Shown: in pieces, positions 46,279 to 54,325 of the stretch | Layout: every line of letters starts with the position of its first letter | Position numbering within the stretch: the stretch's first letter is position 1 | Assembly (NCBI RefSeq): GCF_009707515.1 | Contig: NZ_WLYI01000002.1 | Span: 238,892-302,891, forward strand | DNA from: Pseudomonas karstica | Lineage (GTDB): Bacteria > Pseudomonadota > Gammaproteobacteria > Pseudomonadales > Pseudomonadaceae | Direction of reading: 5' to 3' | DNA: 64,000 nucleotides | Notes under the pieces: model-generated | Seen by the model: only the letters and a program-made list of their open reading frames with translations | Told to the model about the DNA's origin: nothing | Database searches by the model: none | Program-made: the position numbers and the translations under genes

Positions 46279-47394
46279 ATGTCTACCGTTACCGAACGCA
46301 CGCCCGAACAACTTTCTCCCGTTATTCCCAAGACCATGCAGGCCGTGGTCTGCCATGGCCCGGAAGACTATCGCCTGGAAACCGTCGACGTGCCGACGCC
46401 CGGCCCCGACGAGATCCTCACCAAGGTCGAGCTGTGTGGTATCTGCATGGGCGATATCAAGACCTATCGCGGCGCGCCATCGTTCTGGGGCGATGCCGAG
46501 CAACCACGCTACGTCAAGCCTCCGATGATTCCCGGTCATGAGTTTGTCTGCCGCGTGGTCGCGCTCGGTCCGGGCGCCGAAAAACGCGGGGTAAAGGTCG
46601 GTGACCGAGTGATTTCCGAACAGATCGTGCCGTGCTGGGGCTGCCGTTTCTGCAACCACGGCCAGTACTGGATGTGCCAGAAACACGACCTCTACGGTTT
46701 CCAGAATAACGTCCAGGGCGCCATGGCCCAGTACATGATCTTTACCAAGGAAGGCATCGTCCACCAAGTGCCGGACTCCATCGCCCCGGACGAGGCGATC
46801 CTGATCGAGCCGCTGGCCTGCTCGTTGCACGCTGCCGAACGGGCAAATGTCGATTTCGATGACATCGTCGTGGTCGCCGGCGCCGGCACCCTGGGCCTTG
46901 GAATCATCGGCGCGGTGCGCATGCGCAACCCGAAAAAACTCATCGTCCTCGACATGAAACCCGAGCGCGCCGCCCTGGCCCTGCGCATGGGTGCCGACGA
47001 AGTGTGGAACCCGGCCGAGGTCGATGTGCTGGCGAAGATCCGCGAGATCACCGACGGCTACGGTTGCGACATCTATATCGAAGCCACCGGGCATCACAAG
47101 GCGGTCAATCAGGGCCTGGCAATGCTGCGCAAGCTGGGGCGCTTTGTCGAATTCAGCGTGTTCAACGATGAAGCCACGGTAGATTGGTCGATCATCGGCG
47201 ACCGCAAGGAGCTGGATGTGCTGGGCTCGCACCTGGGGCCCTACATGTACCCGCGAGCCATCGACTTTATCGGCAAGCGCAAGATCGACATGCGCGACGT
47301 GGTGACCCACAAGTTTGCATTGGCGGATTTCAAGGAGGCCTTTGCCGTGATGGAACGTGGGGACAAGTCGCTCAAGGTGGTCCTCGAACCCTGA
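46279..47394 (+). CDS. Zinc-binding alcohol dehydrogenase, probable erythritol/L-threitol dehydrogenase
   Basis: A medium-chain dehydrogenase of 371 residues. The catalytic zinc site has Cys in ELCGICMGDIK and the GHE motif; the structural zinc lobe is CWGCRFCNHGQYWMC (four Cys). The NAD site is VVAGAGTLGLGIIGAV (about 196-211). The ending VDWSIIGDRKELDVLGSHLGPY and overall layout resemble the erythritol/L-threitol dehydrogenase EltD group rather than sorbitol dehydrogenase. It lies 28 bp after the SDR gene. Two different polyol dehydrogenases in one operon imply more than one stereoisomer as substrate. Confidence 0.85.
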   Translation: MSTVTERTPEQLSPVIPKTMQAVVCHGPEDYRLETVDVPTPGPDEILTKVELCGICMGDIKTYRGAPSFWGDAEQPRYVKPPMIPGHEFVCRVVALGPGAEKRGVKVGDRVISEQIVPCWGCRFCNHGQYWMCQKHDLYGFQNNVQGAMAQYMIFTKEGIVHQVPDSIAPDEAILIEPLACSLHAAERANVDFDDIVVVAGAGTLGLGIIGAVRMRNPKKLIVLDMKPERAALALRMGADEVWNPAEVDVLAKIREITDGYGCDIYIEATGHHKAVNQGLAMLRKLGRFVEFSVFNDEATVDWSIIGDRKELDVLGSHLGPYMYPRAIDFIGKRKIDMRDVVTHKFALADFKEAFAVMERGDKSLKVVLEP

Positions 47395-47439
47395 TTTGTT
47401 CAATACCACACTAAAAACAAGAACACAGGAAACCGCGTT

Positions 47440-48441
47440 ATGAATCGAGTCATCAATGATCCAGACCACGTCGTCGAGGATATGCTGCGCGGCATTCTGG
47501 TCGCCCATCCAGAGCTGTGCCAGAGCGACACCAATCCACGGGTCATCAGCAAAGCCAAGCCTTCCAGCCAGGGCCAGGTGGGCATCGTCACCGGTGGTGG
47601 CTCGGGCCACGAACCGGCCTTCCTCGGCTATGTCGGCCCAGGTCTGGTGGACGCCGTGGCCGTCGGCGAGATCTTCTCCTCGCCCACCGCCAAAAGTTTC
47701 TTCGATGCCTTTCGTGCCACCGACCACGGTGCCGGCGTGGCCTGCCTGTACGGCAACTACGCCGGCGACAACATGAACGTGAAGCTGGCAATGAAAATGG
47801 CCGCCAGCAAGAACATGCAGGTTCGCACCGTGGTCGCCAACGACGACGTAGCCTCCGCGCCCAAGGCCGATATCGCCAAGCGTCGTGGAGTGGCCGGGGA
47901 AATCTTCATGTGGAAAGTCGGCGGTGCGGCCGCTGCACAACACTATGACCTGGATGGGGTAATTCGCGTCGCCCAGAAAGCCGTCGACCACTGCCGCTCC
48001 ATCGGCATCGGCCTTACGCCCTGCACCATTGCGGCGGTGGGCAAGCCGAACTTCCAGATCCCCGACGGGCAGATGGAGCTGGGCATCGGCCACCACGGTG
48101 AACCGGGCATCGAAGTGGTGCCTATCGAATCTGCGGCCGCCATGGCCGAGCGCATGCTGGCGCCGATCCTCGCTGATAGGGATTTCAGCCAGGACGACAG
48201 CGTGGTGGTGCTGGTGTCCGGCCTGGGCGCAACACCGGTGATGGAGCTGTATGTTTTCTACGCCGAAGTTGAAAGCCAGCTCAAGGCCAAGGGTTTGAAG
48301 ATCCACCGCTGCTACGTCGGCAACTACTTCACGTCCCTGGAAATGATGGGCGTGACCCTGACCCTGTTGGGCCTGGATGCTGAACTGAAAACCCTGATCG
48401 ACCAACCTTGCCGCTCCATCGGCATGACCCAGGCGGAATAA
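47440..48441 (+). CDS. DhaK-type ketose kinase, substrate-binding subunit
   Basis: A 333-residue DhaK-domain protein. It covalently holds the ketose on His219 (GIGHHGEPGIE), with the substrate loop GGGSGHEPAFLGYVG (about 52-66). Together with the DhaL-type subunit from the next gene it forms a kinase; the presence of the ATP-type DhaL and absence of DhaM/PTS genes here leave open whether ATP or PTS drives it. In a tetritol context the substrate would be erythrulose rather than dihydroxyacetone (DerK/LerK-like). Stop and next start are 3 bp apart. Confidence 0.88.
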   Translation: MNRVINDPDHVVEDMLRGILVAHPELCQSDTNPRVISKAKPSSQGQVGIVTGGGSGHEPAFLGYVGPGLVDAVAVGEIFSSPTAKSFFDAFRATDHGAGVACLYGNYAGDNMNVKLAMKMAASKNMQVRTVVANDDVASAPKADIAKRRGVAGEIFMWKVGGAAAAQHYDLDGVIRVAQKAVDHCRSIGIGLTPCTIAAVGKPNFQIPDGQMELGIGHHGEPGIEVVPIESAAAMAERMLAPILADRDFSQDDSVVVLVSGLGATPVMELYVFYAEVESQLKAKGLKIHRCYVGNYFTSLEMMGVTLTLLGLDAELKTLIDQPCRSIGMTQAE

Positions 48442-48444
48442 ACC

Positions 48445-49089
48445 ATGAACCAGCATTTCTCTTCCCACGAGGGCAGCGCCATCGTCGCTGACTTGGTAAG
48501 CGTGATTGTCGCCAACCGCGAATACCTTAGTGAAGTCGACGGCGCCATTGGCGACGGCGACCATGGCATCAACATGGCCAAGGGCTTCGCCCATTGCGGC
48601 CGCACCATTGAGGGCCGGCAACTGACCCTGGCCGAAGCGCTGGATGAGTTGACCCTGAGCTTGATGGAGGGCATCGGCGGCTCCATGGGGCCGTTGTATG
48701 GCAGCCTGTTTATTGGCATGGCCGACGAGGTGCGCAGCAGCGAGAATATTGATGCCGCGACCTTTGCCCACTTGCTTCGGGGCGGCCTCACGTCCTTGCA
48801 AGACATTACCGAGGCCGGCGTCGGCGACAAGTGCTTGATGGACACGCTGATCCCGGCGGTCGAAGCCTTTGAACGGGCCCATGGATCCGGTGCGTCGTTC
48901 AATGATGCCTTGGAGACGATGAAGCGTGCCGCCTCCCAAGGACGTGATTCGACCAAGGACCTGGTGGCAAAAATCGGTCGGGCCAGCCGACTGGGTGAGC
49001 GTTCACTGGGGGTGCTGGATGCGGGGGCGGTGTCGTGCTGCCTGATACTGACGCGGTTGGCAGATTCGGTGCAGCCTCGACTGGTGTGA
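48445..49089 (+). CDS. DhaL-type ketose kinase, nucleotide-binding subunit
   Basis: A 214-residue DhaL-domain protein, the all-helical barrel that binds ATP/ADP and two Mg ions. The Asp ligands are in VDGAIGDGDHGINMAKG (about 32-48); the phosphate-loop segment is GGSMGPLYGSLF (about 78-89) and the C-terminal part has DAGAVSCCLIL. Length equals free-standing DhaL (about 210). It pairs with the DhaK-type subunit upstream, and ends the operon; a hairpin at 49092 follows at once. Confidence 0.9.
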   Translation: MNQHFSSHEGSAIVADLVSVIVANREYLSEVDGAIGDGDHGINMAKGFAHCGRTIEGRQLTLAEALDELTLSLMEGIGGSMGPLYGSLFIGMADEVRSSENIDAATFAHLLRGGLTSLQDITEAGVGDKCLMDTLIPAVEAFERAHGSGASFNDALETMKRAASQGRDSTKDLVAKIGRASRLGERSLGVLDAGAVSCCLILTRLADSVQPRLV

Positions 49090-49091
49090 TG

Positions 49092-49121
49092 ATCGTTCCC
49101 ACGCAGCATGGGAACGATCAT
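49092..49121. terminator. Hairpin after the dhaL-type gene (CGTTCCCA repeat family)
   Basis: GATCGTTCCCA and TGGGAACGATC (11 bp) with loop CGCAGCA. It lies 2 bp after the stop of the DhaL-type gene and 11 bp from the converging sohB stop. It can end both transcripts and is the fourth member of the same repeat family in the window. Confidence 0.7.
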
Positions 49122-49131
49122 CACGTTCGGG

Positions 49132-50154
49132 TTACCAGAACCGTTGTTGGGTCAAGCGACTCCACCAGGCCAGCAGCACCCGGTCCACCGAGCCGCTGGC
49201 CGCCAGGCCGACCCGCTCTTGCAGGCTTTTGCGCTCGGCATAGTGCAGATGAAACAGCTCGGCAGTCTTGGCCTTGGAGGCTAGGTACTCATCGCTGGTT
49301 TGCAGTTCGTCCACCAGTTGCTTGTCGAGTGCCGCGACACCGAGCCAGACTTCGCCGGTGGCCACTTCATCAATGGCCAGTTGCGGACGATAGCGGGACA
49401 CGAAGTTCTTGAACAACTGGTGGGTGATGTCCAGGTCTTCCTGGAACTTCTCCCGGCCCTTCTCTGTGTTCTCACCAAATACCGTCAGGGTGCGTTTGTA
49501 CTCACCGGCCGTCAGCACTTCGAAGTCGATGTCGTGCTTTTTCAGCAGGCGGTTGACATTGGGCAACTGCGCCACCACGCCAATGGAACCCAGGATGGCG
49601 AACGGTGCGCTGATAATCTTCTCGCCGATGCACGCCATCATGTAACCGCCGCTGGCCGCCACCTTGTCGATGCACACGGTCAGCGGTACGCCTGCCTGGC
49701 GGATACGTGCCAGTTGCGAGGACGCCAGGCCGTAGCTGTGAACCATGCCGCCGCCGCTTTCCAGGCGCAGCACCACTTCATCCTTGGGGGTAGCCAGGCT
49801 CAGCAGCGCGGTAATTTCATGGCGCAGGCTTTCAGTGGCGGAGGCCTTGATGTCGCCGTCAAAATCCAGCACGAACACCCGCGGCTTGGCCTCGGGCTTT
49901 TTCTTGCTCTTCTTCCCGGATTTGCTTTCAGACTTGCGCAGGGCCTTGAGCTGATCCTTGTCCAGCAACGTCTGCTCCAGGCGCTCACGCAAACCTTTGT
50001 AGAAATCATTGAGCTTGCTGACCTGCAACTGCCCCGGCGACTTGCGACGACCCTTGCTGCGCAGCGCGGCAAAGCTGATCAAGACCACCAGAATGGCGAC
50101 CACCAGGGTGACCGTTTTAGCCAGAAAACTTGCGTACTCAGCCAAAAACTCCAT
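49132..50154 (-). CDS. sohB: Inner-membrane serine protease SohB
   Basis: An S49-family protease of 340 residues, anchored by an N-terminal helix (residues about 8-28, FLAKTVTLVVAILVVLISFAAL) with the catalytic domain in the periplasm or membrane face. The nucleophile Ser is in CIDKVAASGGYMMACIG (about 177-193) and the general-base Lys in AGEYKRTLTVFG (about 229-240). A charged linker rich in Lys (KSKKKPEAKP) precedes the domain. Length and architecture match SohB. AAGGAG stands before the ATG. It is alone on the minus strand. Confidence 0.95.
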   Translation of the reverse strand: MEFLAEYASFLAKTVTLVVAILVVLISFAALRSKGRRKSPGQLQVSKLNDFYKGLRERLEQTLLDKDQLKALRKSESKSGKKSKKKPEAKPRVFVLDFDGDIKASATESLRHEITALLSLATPKDEVVLRLESGGGMVHSYGLASSQLARIRQAGVPLTVCIDKVAASGGYMMACIGEKIISAPFAILGSIGVVAQLPNVNRLLKKHDIDFEVLTAGEYKRTLTVFGENTEKGREKFQEDLDITHQLFKNFVSRYRPQLAIDEVATGEVWLGVAALDKQLVDELQTSDEYLASKAKTAELFHLHYAERKSLQERVGLAASGSVDRVLLAWWSRLTQQRFW

Positions 50155-50362
50155 AAGACTCCTTCACATGCGGTGCGCCAGGCGCGGATTACCCAAGCAT
50201 ACCGACGCGGCTGCGGTGGGGCCAGTGATCAAACCGCCAGCAGATGCGCTCTTCAGGAACGAGGCTCCAAGGAGCTTTTAAAACAAGCGTATGTTTTTTC
50301 ATTGACAGCTTCCCGGCATCCTCATAACCTCGCCAGACTTTCAACGTACCGGGTGAACGGAC

Positions 50363-51073
50363 GTGGGCAGCATCTATTTGATTCGACATGGCCAGGCCTC
50401 CTTCGGTGCAGACGACTATGACGTACTGTCGCCTATCGGCGTGCAGCAGGCGCAAGTCCTTGGCAGCCACCTGGCAGAACTGGGCCTGACCTTCGACCGT
50501 TGCGTATCGGGTAGCCTGCGTCGCCAGCAGCACACCGCCAGCGCTGCCTTCGAATCATTCAGCGCCCGGGGGCTGCCGGTTCCCCGCCTGGAAACCGACA
50601 GTGCCTTCAACGAATTCGACGCCGACGCAATCATCCGCGCCCTGCTCCCAGACCTGCTCGACAGCGAACCCGAAGCCCTGGACATCCTGCGCAATGCCCC
50701 GCAGAACCGCAGCGAATTCCAGCGCATTTTCGCCTTGATCATCGAACGCTGGCTCAGCGGCACCTATGACCCACCGGGCCTGGAAAGCTGGCTGGGGTTT
50801 GTCGAGCGGGTCCAGGGCGGCTTGCAACGCCTCCTTGAGGCGGCTGACAACTCCCACAAGATCGCCGTATTTACCTCCGGCGGTACTATTACCGCCCTGC
50901 TCCACTTGATTACCCGGATGCCTGCCGCCCAGGCCTTCGAACTGAACTGGCAAATTGTCAACACCTCGCTCAACCAACTGAAATTCCGTGGTCGCGAGGT
51001 GGCACTGGCTTCCTTCAACAGTCATACCCACTTGCAACTGCTGAAGGCGCCGCAGCTCATCACCTTCCGGTGA
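50363..51073 (+). CDS. Histidine phosphatase family protein
   Basis: A 236-residue member of the phosphoglycerate-mutase-like superfamily. The phospho-His is in YLIRHGQASFG (His near 9) with a second Arg in CVSGSLRRQQHTA (about 51-63) and the C-terminal His/Thr region FTSGGTITALLHLITR. The start is GTG at 50363. Enzymes of this group hydrolyse small phosphates; some are phosphatases for sugar phosphates. No substrate clue from neighbours. It is followed 55 bp later by the SCP2 gene, probably co-transcribed. Confidence 0.87.
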   Translation: MGSIYLIRHGQASFGADDYDVLSPIGVQQAQVLGSHLAELGLTFDRCVSGSLRRQQHTASAAFESFSARGLPVPRLETDSAFNEFDADAIIRALLPDLLDSEPEALDILRNAPQNRSEFQRIFALIIERWLSGTYDPPGLESWLGFVERVQGGLQRLLEAADNSHKIAVFTSGGTITALLHLITRMPAAQAFELNWQIVNTSLNQLKFRGREVALASFNSHTHLQLLKAPQLITFR

Positions 51074-51128
51074 ACTGCGGCCAACCGTGACCCCAAGGTC
51101 ACTGGACTCAACCCTAAAGGATCGAACC

Positions 51129-51443
51129 ATGACTGACGTAGCTAAAGCTGTAGAAGCAATGAAAGCCAAATTCAACCCAGCCGCCGCCGAAGGCCTGGAC
51201 CTGGTGTTCGGTTTCCGTATCGACGACACCCAAAACTTCTCCCTGGTGGTCAAGGACAAGACCTGCGAACTGCTCGAAGGTGAAAACCCGAACGCCCAAG
51301 TGACCCTGGTCATGGACGCTGAAACCATGAAAGGCATCGTCAGCGGCGAAACCGACGGGATGCAGGCCTTCATGGGCGGCAAATTGCGCACCGAAGGCGA
51401 CATGATGCTGGCTATGAAGCTGAGCGAGCTGTTCCCGGCCTGA
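51129..51443 (+). CDS. SCP2 sterol-carrier-domain protein
   Basis: A 104-residue single SCP2 domain: a beta-sheet with helices enclosing a lipid tunnel. Typical segments are LDLVFGFRIDD, FSLVVKDKTCELLEGENPNAQVTLVMD and AFMGGKLRTEGDMMLAMKLSELF. It probably binds acyl-CoA or other lipid-like ligands in the cytoplasm. AAAGGA precedes the ATG at 51129. It ends with an intrinsic terminator 22 bp on. Similar small SCP2 proteins occur near fatty acid genes in pseudomonads. Confidence 0.92.
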   Translation: MTDVAKAVEAMKAKFNPAAAEGLDLVFGFRIDDTQNFSLVVKDKTCELLEGENPNAQVTLVMDAETMKGIVSGETDGMQAFMGGKLRTEGDMMLAMKLSELFPA

Positions 51444-51464
51444 TCCAGGCCCCCTGGATAGACC

Positions 51465-51495
51465 AATCCCGTCTTTCAGACGGGATTTTTGTTTC
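51465..51495 (+). terminator. Intrinsic terminator after the SCP2 gene
   Basis: AATCCCGTCT, loop TTC, AGACGGGATT, then TTTGTTT: a 10-bp stem and U-tract. On the other strand it can also end the glycosidase transcript. Confidence 0.88.
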
Positions 51496-54130
51496 AGGCC
51501 TTGGGCTGCAGCAACAAGGCCACCAATGCACTCCACCCCGTCTGGTGCGAAGCCCCCAACCCACGCCCGGTTTCCCCATGAAAATACTCATGGAACAACA
51601 CCAGGTCGCGACTGGCCGGGTCCGCCTCCAACTGCGGATAACCGGCCATCGACGGCCGCCGACCATCTTCATCCCGTAAGAACAGCCGGGTCAGGCGTTG
51701 GCTGAGGCTGTCGGCCACGTCCTCCAATGAAGACAGGTAACCACTGCCGGTGGGGTATTCCACCGAAAAATTGTCAGCGTAGTAACGGTGAAATTCGCGC
51801 AACGACTCGATCAACATGTAGTTGACCGGCATCCACAACGGCCCGCGCCAATTGGAGTTGCCGCCGTACAAGCGTGAGTCGGATTCCGCCGGGGTATAGC
51901 GGGCGCACAAGGTGTCACCATTCATCTTCAGCGCCAGGGGCTGCTCGGCAAAGGCCTTGGACAGCGAGCGCACGCCGAAAATGGAAAGGAACTCCGCGTC
52001 ATCAAGCATGCGTTTGAGCAAATCCTTGGTGCGCTCACCGCGCAACAGTGCCAGCAGCAGGCGATTGCCCTGGCCCGGTTCGTTCCAGCGCGACACCAGT
52101 TTCGCCAGGTCCGGCCGGTGTTTCATAAAACCCACCAAGCGTTCACGCAGGCCTTCCAAGCCTTCATGCTCATGCTGCTCCAGCACCAACACCGCAAACA
52201 ACGGCATCAGGCCGACGATGGAGCGCAGGCGCACAGGTTCGCTCTGGCCGTCGGGACGGTGCAGCACGTCGTAGAAAAACCGGTCCTGCTCATCCCACAA
52301 GCCTTCGGCGCTGTCATCCACTCGGTTGATGGCCCCGGCGATGTACAGGAAGTGCTCGAAAAACTTCACCGCGATATCGACGTACACCACATTGCGCTTG
52401 GCCAGTTCCAGGGCCATGCGCATCAGGTCCAACGCATAGGCGGCAACCCAGGCAGTGCCGTCGGCCTGGTCCAGTTGATAACCCGGCGGTAAGGTGGCCG
52501 AACGGTCGAACAAGGCAATGTTGTCCAGCCCCAGGAACCCGCCCTGAAACAGATTGCGGCCCTCGGCGTCTTTGCGGTTGACCCACCAGGAAAAATTCAG
52601 CAGCAGCTTGTGGAAGATCCGTTCGAGGAAATCCATATCCCCCACGCCGGTCAGCGCCTTGTCCTGTTGGTACACCCGCCAGCTGGCCCAGGCGTGTACC
52701 GGCGGGTTGGCGTCATCGAAGCGCCACTCGTAAGCCGGTAACTGCCCATTGGGGTGCATAAATCGATCCTTGACCAGCAACAGCAACTGTTGCTTGGCAA
52801 AACCCGGGTCGATCAGGGCAAACGCCACCGCCTGGAAGCCTTGGTCCCAGGAGGCATACCACGGGTATTCCCAGGTATCGGGCATGGAGAGGATGTCGAA
52901 ATTGGACAGGTGCCGCCAATGGGTATTGCGAATATGCCGGCGTTCGGGCGGCGGTGTGGGTTGGGCCGGATCACCGTCGAGCCACTGGTTCACATCGAAG
53001 TAGTACAACTGCTTGGACCAGAGCAACCCAGCCAAAGCCTGGCGCTGCACATTGCGTGCGTCTTCATCAATGATGCCGTGTTGCAGGGCCGCGTAGAAAT
53101 CGTCGGCCTCCTGGCGGCGCTGTTCGAACAGTGTGTGGGCATTGACGTGCGCGGCCTCTGCCGGGGCAAACCGCAGGTACAGGATTTTGCTTTCCAGGCC
53201 GGCCAATTCAAGGATGAAACGCGCCGCGACCTTGGTCCCCGCGTCCCGGCGAATTGCCGTCTCCACACCGTCCACGACATAGTCGTTGATCCCATCCTTG
53301 AACGGCCCCGGCGCCGGTGTGGCATCGAGCCTGGGGAAGTTGCTTTCGTTCTCGCAGAACAGCCACTCCCTGCCGTCCTGGCCCCAGGCGCAGAGGTGCC
53401 GGTCCGCCAGCTCATGATGACGGGCTACGACGTGCTCGCCGTCCAGCCGCACTTCGGGCTTGGGCGAGTCGACTGCCCAGCTCCAGTCATTGCGCGCCCA
53501 AAGCTGGGGCAATACCTGTAAACGGGTCGGTTGATCCGAACGATTGTGTACGCTCACCCGCATAAACAGATCATCGGGCTGGTGCTTGGCGTATTCGACG
53601 CTGACGTCGCAGTAGCGGTTGTCTTCAAAGACCCCCGTGTCGAGGATTTCGTATTCGGCATCCTCCAGGCCGCGACGGGCGTTCTCGGTGATCAGGTCGT
53701 CGTAGGGAAACGCCCCGTGGGGGTATTTGTAGAGCATGCGCATATAGGCGTGGCTGGGAACGCCGTCGAGGAAAAAGTACAATTCCTTGACGTCTTCGCC
53801 GTGGTTGCCTTCGGCGTTGTTCAGGCCGAACAGGCGTTCCTTGAGGATTCGGTCACGCTCATTCCACAGCGCCAGGCCCAGGCACCAGCGTTGAGCCTTG
53901 TCGGAAAAACCCGCCAGACCATCCTCCCCCCAGCGGTAGGCGCGGCTGCGGGCGTGCTCGTGAGGGAAGTAGCGCCAGGCATCACCGTCGGCGCTATAGT
54001 CCTCGCGCACCGTGCCCCATTGCCGCTCGCTGAGGTAAGGCCCCCATTGCCGCCAGCGCTCGCCATCATCGGCGGCCAGGCGCTGGCCTTCAATCGTTTG
54101 CAGAATGTTCGTCGCAGGCTTGGCCGTCAT
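51494..54130 (-). CDS. Large glycoside hydrolase (MGH1-like / GH63-type)
   Basis: An 878-residue protein with an (alpha/alpha)6-barrel of the GH63/mannosylglycerate-hydrolase-like clan. Clear segments are WGPYLSERQWGTVREDYS (residues 28-45), a middle with YEWRFDDANPPVHAWA, the GFLGLDNIALFDRSA, and the end SNWRGPLWMPVNYMLIESL and HQTGWSALVALL. Such enzymes are annotated as glucosidase or mannosyl-glycerate hydrolase; the substrate is not established. No signal peptide is visible, so it acts in the cytoplasm, perhaps on compatible solutes or glycosyl glycerates. The start at 54130 (MTAKPATN) has no strong Shine-Dalgarno. It is divergent from hglS. Confidence 0.82.
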   Translation of the reverse strand: MTAKPATNILQTIEGQRLAADDGERWRQWGPYLSERQWGTVREDYSADGDAWRYFPHEHARSRAYRWGEDGLAGFSDKAQRWCLGLALWNERDRILKERLFGLNNAEGNHGEDVKELYFFLDGVPSHAYMRMLYKYPHGAFPYDDLITENARRGLEDAEYEILDTGVFEDNRYCDVSVEYAKHQPDDLFMRVSVHNRSDQPTRLQVLPQLWARNDWSWAVDSPKPEVRLDGEHVVARHHELADRHLCAWGQDGREWLFCENESNFPRLDATPAPGPFKDGINDYVVDGVETAIRRDAGTKVAARFILELAGLESKILYLRFAPAEAAHVNAHTLFEQRRQEADDFYAALQHGIIDEDARNVQRQALAGLLWSKQLYYFDVNQWLDGDPAQPTPPPERRHIRNTHWRHLSNFDILSMPDTWEYPWYASWDQGFQAVAFALIDPGFAKQQLLLLVKDRFMHPNGQLPAYEWRFDDANPPVHAWASWRVYQQDKALTGVGDMDFLERIFHKLLLNFSWWVNRKDAEGRNLFQGGFLGLDNIALFDRSATLPPGYQLDQADGTAWVAAYALDLMRMALELAKRNVVYVDIAVKFFEHFLYIAGAINRVDDSAEGLWDEQDRFFYDVLHRPDGQSEPVRLRSIVGLMPLFAVLVLEQHEHEGLEGLRERLVGFMKHRPDLAKLVSRWNEPGQGNRLLLALLRGERTKDLLKRMLDDAEFLSIFGVRSLSKAFAEQPLALKMNGDTLCARYTPAESDSRLYGGNSNWRGPLWMPVNYMLIESLREFHRYYADNFSVEYPTGSGYLSSLEDVADSLSQRLTRLFLRDEDGRRPSMAGYPQLEADPASRDLVLFHEYFHGETGRGLGASHQTGWSALVALLLQPKA

Positions 54131-54325
54131 CGAGTCTTCCGTCACATACCGAGGTGGAGGCCAGTGTAGAGCCCATCGCCGGTGAGATGCACATGAAGAC
54201 GTAGAGGTTCCACTCATTCATTTGCAGAATGAAGTCCCGAGGAATCTTCGTTTGCAAGCCAGTGACGCGCCCAACAAAATCGTGGAAACAGCCTCGCCCA
54301 TCTAACTGCTGCCAGGAATTTTTCT

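Noticed and set aside
46252..48939. Very long open frame on the minus strand opposite the zinc dehydrogenase and DhaK/DhaL genes
   Set aside because: It is antisense to three genes with clear families and has no family signature of its own; high-GC codon bias opens such frames.
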